Assembly (NCBI GenBank): GCA_017394925.1
Contig: JAFPWQ010000161.1
Span: 1 to 6,702 of the forward strand
DNA length: 6,702 nt
Direction of reading: 5' to 3'
Source: Synergistaceae bacterium
GTDB lineage: Bacteria; Synergistota; Synergistia; Synergistales; Aminobacteriaceae
Position 1 is the first letter of the stretch. Each line of letters begins with the position of its first letter. Positions 1-6,059 of this stretch are shown here, piece by piece. The translations under genes were made by a program, and so were the position numbers. The notes under the pieces were generated by a model, which did not search any database, was not told the origin of the DNA, and saw nothing but the letters and a program-made list of their open reading frames with translations.

Positions 1-1893
1 CTCTTTTGCAATTCCGTCTGCTGATATTCCCATTTCAGCGCGTACTGCATCTGATGTTCCAGATAGGCCGTAATGATTCACTCCGAGCGTTTTCACTCTG
101 GGCAATGCGATTCCGTTTCTCACTGCCTCAAGAATCATTATCGCTCCCATTCCCGTATTCACATTGTGATCTTCAACCGTCATAATCGGACCGCAATTTG
201 CAGCTTCAGTTACTGCTTTCATGTCGGGCACAAGAGGAGATGATACTGCGTAGACGTTCACGGAAAGATTATGTTCTTCTGCGGCCTTCAGTGCGAGCTG
301 TGCCATGTAGCCGAGTGCAAATATACTTCCGTCATTGCCCGAACGTAATTTGACTGCCTCACCGTATCTGAACTCGTAACTGCCGGAAAACTCTTTGAGA
401 CCGTCAACCTTGCTTCTTCCTACAGCCATGCATATATCGCCGGGAGTCTTTAACATCCAGCGTGTAGCTCTGTCTGTCTGGTTAGGGTCAACGGGTACGA
501 TTAACTTCCAGCCGAACATGTTGCGCATTAAGCCGACATAATCAATGCACTGATGAGTCTTTCCGTCTTCGCCGACATCAAGCCCAACGTGAGTTAAAAC
601 TGTCTTGTTGCCTGCATGGTTAATGTCATTGAGTCTCTGCTGGTTGTACACTTCATCGATTCCGAACACACCGAACTCTGCCCAAAGTGAAATTACACCT
701 GCTATGCTTGCAGTTCCCGACATCGTAGCAACGTTATGTTCCTGAATTCCTGACTGAACGTACCAGTCCGGGCAGTTCTTGCCGAATGCGCCGGTCATTA
801 CTGACGGATGAAGGTCGCAGTCGAACACAAGAATCGGAGTTCTGCCTTCATGCTTGTAGTTCAGCTTGCCGACATCAGCAAGTGCCTTACCGAATGCGCT
901 GCGGTTATCCGAAACCTTTTTGCCCTCGTAATCAAACGGTGTACCTGTATCAATAGAAGGTGCAGAAGGAAAAACAATCTTTCTTCCCTTTGCGTTTGAT
1001 GAAGTCTTTCGTTTTTCGAGTGCCTTTGTGAGTGTGTCAGGTGATTCGCCGAGACCCTGAACGATTGCGTTATAGTCTTCAACTGCCGGAGGCTTACCGT
1101 GATATGTAGCAACGCCCTCCATGACTCCGCCGTCCTTGCCCATTACCGTTTTGCACATTAAGACCGTAGGCTTGCCATGAGTGCCTGCTGCTTTGAGTGC
1201 ATCATAGAGTTCACCGAATGAATGACCGTTGACTTCGACAACTTCCCAGCCGTCAGCTTCCCATAATGCTTTAATGTTGCATGGCATTATCTCTTTTCGC
1301 AGACCTGAAAGCTGAATATCATTCCAGTCGATTAATGCGACAAGTCCCGTCAAATTTTCTTTCACGGCTGTACGTCTTGCCTCTGCTAACTGTCCTTTGG
1401 TCTGTCCTCCGTCGCCCATGAGAACATAAACGCGTCCGTTATGACCGTTGGCTCTCTGTGCGAGTGCAAAGCCTGCTCCTGCTGATAATCCCTGTCCGAG
1501 ATTGCCCGTGCCCCAGTCGATTCCGGGTATATCACGTTCAACATGTCCCTGAAAGATTGAGCCGCAATTCCTGAAATGACTCATTGCCTCTTCTCTGTCA
1601 ATGAATCCCCATTCGCTTAATGCACCATATACTCCTGCGCTCGTGTGGCCATGTGATATGACTACATAATCGCGTCTGAGTTCATTGCAGTTCTCTGGTG
1701 TTAAGTCTGCAACTCCGTAAACTGTCATGAACATTTCCATTGATGAGAATGCTCCGCCTGGATGACCGCTCTTTGCCGCACTTACCATCGTTAATGCAGC
1801 AACTCTTGCACGTCTGGCTGCTTCGTTGAGTGAAGTTATCTGCTCTTCATTGAGATGTTCATACGGGAATTTATTTAATCTGGGTAAAAGCAT
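1..1893 (-). CDS. tkt: Transketolase, one-piece, C-terminus cut by window edge
   Basis: Thiamine-diphosphate (ThDP) enzyme moving two-carbon ketol units between sugar phosphates in the non-oxidative pentose phosphate pathway; cytosolic. I translated 631 codons without a stop; family members have about 620-670 residues, so only a short C-terminal piece is missing. Order: N-terminal ThDP domain with SGHPGG (H44), SHGH (H81/H83), QGH (H117), GDG (160-162), DWN (N191) and YHG (H265); then the pyrimidine-binding domain with QEHN (E385) and GEDGKTHQ (441-448, H447); then the C-terminal domain. D161 and N191 are 30 apart, as in yeast transketolase D157/N187. The catalytic histidines therefore appear present. 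Oddity: the usual GDG-xxx-EG glutamate is K166 (GDGGQTKGQ). The ATG at 1893-1891 is chosen because homology begins soon after it; the upstream AGGGGG at 1911-1906 is about 12 bases away, a loosely placed ribosome site. It is divergent from the importer operon. Family certain; exact subgroup not. Confidence 0.95.
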   Translation of the reverse strand, partial: MLLPRLNKFPYEHLNEEQITSLNEAARRARVAALTMVSAAKSGHPGGAFSSMEMFMTVYGVADLTPENCNELRRDYVVISHGHTSAGVYGALSEWGFIDREEAMSHFRNCGSIFQGHVERDIPGIDWGTGNLGQGLSAGAGFALAQRANGHNGRVYVLMGDGGQTKGQLAEARRTAVKENLTGLVALIDWNDIQLSGLRKEIMPCNIKALWEADGWEVVEVNGHSFGELYDALKAAGTHGKPTVLMCKTVMGKDGGVMEGVATYHGKPPAVEDYNAIVQGLGESPDTLTKALEKRKTSSNAKGRKIVFPSAPSIDTGTPFDYEGKKVSDNRSAFGKALADVGKLNYKHEGRTPILVFDCDLHPSVMTGAFGKNCPDWYVQSGIQEHNVATMSGTASIAGVISLWAEFGVFGIDEVYNQQRLNDINHAGNKTVLTHVGLDVGEDGKTHQCIDYVGLMRNMFGWKLIVPVDPNQTDRATRWMLKTPGDICMAVGRSKVDGLKEFSGSYEFRYGEAVKLRSGNDGSIFALGYMAQLALKAAEEHNLSVNVYAVSSPLVPDMKAVTEAANCGPIMTVEDHNVNTGMGAIMILEAVRNGIALPRVKTLGVNHYGLSGTSDAVRAEMGISADGIAKE

Positions 1894-1954
1894 AAATATT
1901 TTCCGCCCCCTGTTTATGATTTTATTTTGGGATTTGAAGTTTTAAGTTATGATT

Positions 1955-1983
1955 ATTTTATCGCACTAGTGAATACATAACAA
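1955..1983 (-). promoter_or_regulatory. Sigma70-like promoter for transketolase
   Basis: On the minus strand, TTGTTA (1983-1978, 4 of 6 matches to TTGACA), a 17-base spacer and TAAAAT (1960-1955, 5 of 6 matches to TATAAT) form a well-spaced promoter. Transcription would start near 1948, giving a leader of about 55 bases before the transketolase ATG. The spacer contains an 8-base perfect palindrome, CACTAGTG (1964-1971), which could be a regulator contact or chance. Predicted by eye only. Confidence 0.55.
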
Positions 1984-1987
1984 AAAA

Positions 1988-2034
1988 ATTATTGCGAAAT
2001 GATTCTTAGTGTGAAAGAATATCATCGTTCACAT
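1988..2034 (+). promoter_or_regulatory. Candidate promoter/operator of ABC importer operon (element A)
   Basis: TTGCGA (1992-1997), a 17-base spacer and AAGAAT (2015-2020) make a weak sigma70-like promoter reading toward the importer genes. Over its -10 region lies an inverted repeat, TGTGAA (2010-2015) and TTCACA (2028-2033), with a 12-base loop. The same arrangement, TTGCG then 14 bases then GTGAA then 12-13 bases then TTCACAT, recurs at 4780-4828 before the yjiM-like gene. An operator over the -10 would fit a repressor; a 5'-leader hairpin is the alternative. The regulator is not in the window. Confidence 0.4.
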
Positions 2035-2051
2035 TCAAATGAAGTGAGAGA

Positions 2052-2102
2052 ATGAAAATGTTTAATCACAGAATCAATATGAAGACATCAAATAAATTAT
2101 GA
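2052..2102 (+). CDS. Possible 16-residue leader peptide upstream of ABC ATPase
   Basis: An ATG at 2052 opens a 16-codon frame (MKMFNHRINMKTSNKL) whose TGA at 2100-2102 overlaps the ATPase ATG at 2099 as ATGA. A purine-rich AAGTGAGAG stretch (2042-2050) lies just before it and could serve as a weak ribosome site. The ATPase start itself has no clear Shine-Dalgarno sequence, so translation may be coupled through this small frame. The peptide has no recognisable family and is basic (MK, HR, K, K). It could equally be a chance frame; the overlap is the main argument for it. Confidence 0.25.
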   Translation: MKMFNHRINMKTSNKL

Positions 2103-2905
2103 ATCTCAATCATCACGGGCATGTTAGTCCGCGTGAATATGTCGTTGAGGTTCGTAATCTCTCATTCTCTTACGGTGAATCCCAGTTAGTATTAAGCGGC
2201 ATAAATTTTAATGCATCATCAGGAGAATTCATTTGCTTTCTCGGTCTGTCCGGCTGCGGAAAGAGTACGTTGTTACGTCTTCTTGCAGGACTCGAAAAGC
2301 CTTCATCAGGTGAAATTCTTCTCAACGGGAATCAAATCAAAGGAGCAGGATTAGATCGCGGAGTAGTCTTTCAGGATTACGGACTCTTTCCATGGATGAC
2401 CGCAGGCGATAATATCCGTCTTGCGCTCGAACAAAAATTCCCGGACTGGACAAAGAAAAAAATTAAAGATACAGCAATACATTCACTGATTCAGGTCGGA
2501 CTTGATGAGTCTGTCTACAGGAAGCTGCCAAAAGCATTATCCGGCGGAATGAAACAACGTTGCGCAATAGCTCAGGCGTTCGCGATTAACCCTCCTGTCT
2601 TACTGATGGATGAACCCTTCGGTGCACTCGATGCAGTTACGCGTTCAAGACTTCAGGACATGCTTTTATCGTTATGGTCATCAGATGAATCACGCAAGAC
2701 AATTTTCTTCGTTACTCATGATGTCGATGAAGCAATATATCTCGCTCAAAGAATAATCATCATTGGACACTCACCGGGACGAATAATTTATGACTGCGTT
2801 ATCCCCGAAGATAAAAAGCCTTCGCGTGAAACACAGTTTGAAGATTTATATCTGCTGAGACTGAGAAATGAATTAATCCGGATGCTTAACAGTGATGCAA
2901 AATGA
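2099..2905 (+). CDS. ABC transporter ATP-binding protein, nitrate/sulfonate/taurine type
   Basis: The nucleotide-binding subunit that drives import by the neighbouring permease and binding protein, on the cytoplasmic face of the inner membrane. All ABC motifs are present in 268 residues: Walker A GLSGCGKST (49-57), Q-loop Q92 in VVFQDYGLFPW, signature LSGGM (148-152), Walker B VLLMDEP (167-173), D-loop ALDA (176-179) and switch histidine H207 in FFVTHD. The FQDYGLFPWMT stretch and overall length match the SsuB/TauB/NrtD group. The start is forced: a stop (TAA 2093-2095) lies two codons upstream in frame and no other in-frame ATG or GTG precedes the first beta strand. The weak ribosome site and the ATGA overlap with a short upstream frame suggest translational coupling. 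It is first of three importer genes, 55 bases before the binding-protein gene. Substrate cannot be read from the ATPase. Confidence 0.95.
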   Translation: MNLNHHGHVSPREYVVEVRNLSFSYGESQLVLSGINFNASSGEFICFLGLSGCGKSTLLRLLAGLEKPSSGEILLNGNQIKGAGLDRGVVFQDYGLFPWMTAGDNIRLALEQKFPDWTKKKIKDTAIHSLIQVGLDESVYRKLPKALSGGMKQRCAIAQAFAINPPVLLMDEPFGALDAVTRSRLQDMLLSLWSSDESRKTIFFVTHDVDEAIYLAQRIIIIGHSPGRIIYDCVIPEDKKPSRETQFEDLYLLRLRNELIRMLNSDAK

Positions 2906-2921
2906 ATCATAAAAATGATTC
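2904..2921 (+). repeat. Perfect inverted repeat (hairpin) just after ATPase stop
   Basis: GAATCAT (2904-2910), AAAA loop, ATGATTC (2915-2921): seven perfect base pairs with a four-base loop, beginning inside the TGA stop (2903-2905). No T-run follows, so it does not look like an intrinsic terminator. Because it sits between the ATPase and the binding-protein gene, it could protect the downstream mRNA end and raise binding-protein levels, as seen in many importer operons, or it could be a protein-binding dyad. Its half-site (ATGATTC) also occurs at 1999-2005. Confidence 0.55.
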
Positions 2922-2960
2922 GTGAATGCATAAATTAAATCTCAAAAGGAGAAAAGGTAC

Positions 2961-4007
2961 ATGAAAAAATTTTTGTTGTCATTAGCTTTAGTGTTCGTGT
3001 TAGCTGCTATGTCAGCCGCAAAGGAAACACCCGAAGTATCACTCGTAAAATGGAACAGCGGAGCAAGCGGTAATGTTCTGCTGACGATTGCCGAGAAGAA
3101 AGGCTACTTTGATGAAGTCGGAATCAAACTTGAGGAAGTCCCTGCAACAGCAAACGCCTCAGCAATGACGTTACTCTCAACTGGAATGGTTGATGTCGTA
3201 TCGAACGCAGGCACAAGCAACCCGTTACAGCAGATCGCAGCCGGTGTTGACTTAACAATCTTCGGAGGACACATGATGACGGGTGCAATGCCTATCATCG
3301 CAAAGAAGGGAGTCGAATGGCACGGAGTGAAAGATCTCGTCGGGAAAAAATTCGCGTGCAATCCCAGCTATTTCGCTTTGACGGGTGCAGTCATGGACTT
3401 GGGATATGATAAGCCCCTCGAAGCATTAGACTGGGTAGTCATTACGAACTATAACGATGCATTAGCGGCAGTGATACGCGGTGAAGTCGATTATGCATTG
3501 CAGGGAACAGAACAGAATTATACGATTAAGAACGTGAACAAGGATAACGTTTCAATCATGGCCTACATGAGCGACATAATGCCGAACTATTCATGCTGCC
3601 GAATGGAAGCCCGAACGGAATTCGTGAAGAAGAATCCCATTACGATTAAGTTAATCCTCAAGGCATTACTGAGAGCACAGAGCTATTATGAGTCGCATAA
3701 GGAAGAGGCTGCTGTATGGCATGCAGAAAAGATACGCGCAGAGAAAGAATTCGTAGAGGCTTATATGTTCGATGAGCATTACAGAGTGAACGCTGACCCG
3801 TTGCTGAAATCAATAATACGCGCATGGAAGATACTCGATGCAACAGGGTTCCTCAGTGAGACAGCAAAAGAGATTAATATTCTTGACCATGTGAACATTG
3901 AGATTTACGAGCAGGCACTCAAAGAGGCATCTGAAGAATACGGAAGTGAAGCTCCTGAATTCTACGAGAAAATGAAAGCGTTCTTTGAGGAAAATAACAG
4001 GCTCTAA
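2961..4007 (+). CDS. ABC solute-binding protein, NMT1/SsuA-like, periplasmic
   Basis: The periplasmic receptor of the importer, 348 residues. The N-terminus is a Sec signal peptide: MKK, a hydrophobic run to about residue 17, then SAA with likely cleavage after A20. There is no lipobox cysteine, so the mature protein should be freely periplasmic, which points to a diderm host. The mature chain starts as this family does (VKWNSGASGNVLLTIAEKKG, then GYFDEVGIKLEEV), followed by STGMVDVVSNAG and LTIFGG, typical of NMT1/SsuA/TauA/ThiY-like proteins. A CCR motif (C212-C213) lies in the second lobe. Known ligands of this family include sulfonates, taurine, nitrate, bicarbonate, pyrimidine thiamine precursors and phthalate-like acids; I cannot choose. 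GGAG at 2948-2951, nine bases before the ATG, is a good ribosome site. The stop overlaps the permease start (TAATG). Confidence 0.92.
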   Translation: MKKFLLSLALVFVLAAMSAAKETPEVSLVKWNSGASGNVLLTIAEKKGYFDEVGIKLEEVPATANASAMTLLSTGMVDVVSNAGTSNPLQQIAAGVDLTIFGGHMMTGAMPIIAKKGVEWHGVKDLVGKKFACNPSYFALTGAVMDLGYDKPLEALDWVVITNYNDALAAVIRGEVDYALQGTEQNYTIKNVNKDNVSIMAYMSDIMPNYSCCRMEARTEFVKKNPITIKLILKALLRAQSYYESHKEEAAVWHAEKIRAEKEFVEAYMFDEHYRVNADPLLKSIIRAWKILDATGFLSETAKEINILDHVNIEIYEQALKEASEEYGSEAPEFYEKMKAFFEENNRL

Positions 4008-4780
4008 TGCATTCAAAGGCTGACGGGGTCATGCGAAGATTAATCTTAAATTTCATAAGCGCAGTTCTGATTCTTGGGATTGGTCTGCTGTATTATTATG
4101 CGACCGAAAATAATTTAGTGAATCCGTTCTTGTTTCCAAAGGTAAGCGCAATAGTAAAGGCCTTCTCAAAGAATCAGGACATCATGCTTCTGAATTTGCT
4201 TTCATCACTCGGAATGATGATCCCGTCAATAATAATCTCACTTGCAATCGCACTCACATTAGGCATCATTCTGGGACGCAATGCAATCTTGCGCGAGATA
4301 CTTCATCCCATTCTGTATATCTTCAGCGTTGTACCCTCGATTCTGTTATCGCCGTTCGTTTTGCTTCTTGCGCCGGACTTCTGGACTGCCTCAGTATTTC
4401 TCATCGTGTACAGCACAGTATGGTCTACTCTGTTCGCGACAGTAACGGGAATAATGACGATCGATAAGCGTTATCTCGATAAGGCAGACGTTCTTGAACT
4501 TCGCGGCATGAAACGAATCACGAAAGTAATTCTTCCTGCTGCAAGTCCGTCAATATTATCCGGCTTCGTGAATTCGTTACGGAATACGTTCGTTATGCTC
4601 GTCTATGCTGAAATGTACGGCTCACGCTACGGAATGGGATTCTTCGTGAAGAAATATACGGACTTCAGTTTATATGATTACGCGTGGGGAGGATTCTTGT
4701 TCATGGTTATGGTGCTTGTGATTGTGATGCAGTTCTTCGACAGGCTGAAGGAATATTTACTCAGATGGACAATTGACTGA
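4007..4780 (+). CDS. ABC transporter permease, SsuC/TauC-like
   Basis: The inner-membrane subunit of the importer, 257 residues, a usual length for the BPD-transport-1 family. Hydrophobic segments appear near residues 12-31, 68-89, 99-121, 125-148, 184-203 and 226-245, giving about six membrane spans. The cytoplasmic coupling loop is seen at about 159-177: KADVLELRGM followed by ILPAA, matching the EAA-G-I-LP pattern except that EAA is replaced by KAD. The first ATG overlaps the preceding stop as TAATG, implying translational coupling. A second in-frame ATG at 4031 (residue 9) is possible, since the first eight residues (MHSKADGV) are hydrophilic and neither start has a well-placed ribosome site. 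Third and last gene of the importer block; 112 bases separate it from the yjiM-like gene. Confidence 0.92.
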   Translation: MHSKADGVMRRLILNFISAVLILGIGLLYYYATENNLVNPFLFPKVSAIVKAFSKNQDIMLLNLLSSLGMMIPSIIISLAIALTLGIILGRNAILREILHPILYIFSVVPSILLSPFVLLLAPDFWTASVFLIVYSTVWSTLFATVTGIMTIDKRYLDKADVLELRGMKRITKVILPAASPSILSGFVNSLRNTFVMLVYAEMYGSRYGMGFFVKKYTDFSLYDYAWGGFLFMVMVLVIVMQFFDRLKEYLLRWTID

Positions 4781-4828
4781 TTATTTGCGGTCATGCTGAT
4801 ACAGTGAAGAATTTAATCATGTTCACAT
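4780..4828 (+). promoter_or_regulatory. Candidate promoter/operator before yjiM-like operon (element B)
   Basis: Starts directly at the permease stop. TTGCGG (4785-4790) and AAGAAT (4807-4812), 16 bases apart, form a weak sigma70-like promoter. GTGAA (4804-4808) and TTCAC (4822-4826) form an inverted repeat with a 13-base loop, and ATCATGTTCACAT (4816-4828) nearly repeats ATCATCGTTCACAT (2021-2034). The distance from TTGCG to GTGAA is 14 bases in both copies. No intrinsic terminator precedes it, so some read-through from the importer genes is likely too. Confidence 0.4.
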
Positions 4829-4875
4829 GGCCGTAATGATTGAATCATGCAGACGGGGCAAAAAACGGAATGATT
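4815..4875 (+). repeat. Cluster of four AATCAT/ATGATT half-sites
   Basis: AATCAT (4815-4820), ATGATT (4836-4841), AATCAT (4843-4848) and ATGATT (4870-4875) alternate in orientation. The middle two form a perfect dyad around one base, ATGATT-G-AATCAT. The first pair could form a six-base-pair stem with a 15-base loop. All lie in the leader before the yjiM-like gene; the last ends four bases before the ribosome site. They could be regulator sites or alternative leader-RNA pairings. The stretch from 4781 to 4892 holds no other gene I can support. Confidence 0.35.
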
Positions 4876-4892
4876 AACGAGGAGGGGAAAAT

Positions 4893-6038
4893 ATGTTATC
4901 ACTGCCAAAAAATTTTGAGACATTCAATGAGGCAAGGCAGAAGTCATTCATGGCACTTTATGAGGCTAAAGAACGCGGAAAGAAAATCATCGGCACATTC
5001 TGTTCATACACACCGACGGAAATAATTCATGCGGCAGGAGCTATACCCGTAGGTTTATGCGGAAAAAGTGAACAGGGAATCGCAGAGGCAGAAATGCATT
5101 TGCCGAAGACTATATGCCCGTTGATTAAAGCAAGTTACGGAATGGCACTCACGGATCAGTGTCCGTATTTCTATTTCTCTGACGGAATTTTAGCCGAGAC
5201 TACATGCGACGGGAAAAAGAAAATGTATGAACTCATGAACTTAATGAAACCCGTACACGTGATGAACCTTCCGCAGGGAAAAGACCAGGCACTCGCAATT
5301 GAATCATGGACTGAAGAAGTTAAACGCGCCGCAAAATTTCTTGAGAATCTTTTAGGCACAACAATAACGGAAGAGAAATTACATGACGCGATTGTATACC
5401 GCAATAAGATTCGCAGAGCCATTCTTGAAATTTACGAGGTCGCAAAGTTAAAACCGTCTCCTGTTTCAGGTTATGAGATTTCAACTGTGGCAGAGAGTGC
5501 AGACTTTCATTTTACGGATGATGATTTAGTCGCAAAACTCGAAAAGACAGCGCGCGAATTCAAATCAAGAATACGCAATGATGATCCCAACAGGCCAAGA
5601 GTATTAATCACCGGCTGCCCGAATGCAGGCGTTCGCGACAAGATAATCAAACGTCTTGAGGAACTCGGAGCTGATTATGTATGTGCTGATACATGCGCAG
5701 GACCAAGAGCACAGAAATTCATGACCGATGAGAATTCAGATCCGTACAGGGCAATCGCAGAACGTTATCTGAAAATCAACTGCTCAGTCATGACTCCGAA
5801 CACGCAGAGATTCGATGACATTCGCGAACTGATTCACGAGTACAAAGTTGACGGCGTGATTGAGATTGTCCTTCATGGATGCCATACGTTTGCTGTTGAG
5901 GCGTTCACGACAATGAAGATTGTGCAGAGTGAACTGGCCATGCCCTACATGAGACTGGACACGGATTTTTCACAGACTGACGGCGGACAGATTGAAACAA
6001 GATTAGGCGCATTCATCGAAATGATGACGGCTGCATAA
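4893..6038 (+). CDS. yjiM: YjiM-like double-cubane / 2-hydroxyacyl-CoA dehydratase family reductase
   Basis: A 381-residue protein closely resembling, from memory, E. coli YjiM: the ERG...GT(F/Y)C start, CPLIK(A/S)SYG (75-83), CPYFYFSD (90-97), ETTCDGKKKMYE (102-113), PVHVM (120-124), LITGCP (238-243), SPN/TPN...QR, and HGCHTFAVE (328-336). The family includes the D subunits of 2-hydroxyacyl-CoA dehydratases and the double-cubane [8Fe-9S] reductase of Carboxydothermus, which works with an ATP-dependent activator on small, hard-to-reduce molecules. Cysteines: 37, 56, 75, 90, 105, 242, 264, 268, 297, 330, enough for a double-cubane, though which ones bind the cluster cannot be read here. No companion dehydratase subunit is present, which favours a stand-alone reductase over a CoA-ester dehydratase. 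The ribosome site AGGAGG (4880-4885), seven bases before ATG, is strong and sets the start. The yedF-like gene follows 21 bases later. Physiological substrate unknown. Confidence 0.9.
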   Translation: MLSLPKNFETFNEARQKSFMALYEAKERGKKIIGTFCSYTPTEIIHAAGAIPVGLCGKSEQGIAEAEMHLPKTICPLIKASYGMALTDQCPYFYFSDGILAETTCDGKKKMYELMNLMKPVHVMNLPQGKDQALAIESWTEEVKRAAKFLENLLGTTITEEKLHDAIVYRNKIRRAILEIYEVAKLKPSPVSGYEISTVAESADFHFTDDDLVAKLEKTAREFKSRIRNDDPNRPRVLITGCPNAGVRDKIIKRLEELGADYVCADTCAGPRAQKFMTDENSDPYRAIAERYLKINCSVMTPNTQRFDDIRELIHEYKVDGVIEIVLHGCHTFAVEAFTTMKIVQSELAMPYMRLDTDFSQTDGGQIETRLGAFIEMMTAA

Positions 6039-6059
6039 ATTTTTGAGGAGGTTAATATC

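Noticed and set aside
808..1112. Two open frames on both strands, 808-999 and 861-1112
   Set aside because: Both lie inside the transketolase coding region in the wrong frame; no ribosome site or recognisable motif.
2010..2033. CRP/FNR-type site (TGTGA...TCACA)
   Set aside because: The half-sites match in letters, but the gap is 14 bases instead of the 6 of a CRP site, so a CRP/FNR dimer would not fit.
2903..2921. Selenocysteine read-through of the ATPase TGA, with the hairpin as a SECIS-like element
   Set aside because: The ATPase is already full length, the frame past the TGA closes after eleven more codons, and the hairpin overlaps the TGA itself.
3104..4016. Minus-strand frames opposite the binding-protein gene
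   Set aside because: These are antisense shadows of a gene with clear family motifs; none resembles a known protein.
4781..4860. Intrinsic terminator between the permease and the yjiM-like gene
   Set aside because: The possible stems are AT-rich with long loops and no T-run follows.
4840..5025. 61-codon plus-strand frame starting with TTG before the yjiM-like gene
   Set aside because: It overlaps the strongly supported yjiM-like gene in another frame, has no family resemblance, and the good ribosome site serves the ATG at 4893.
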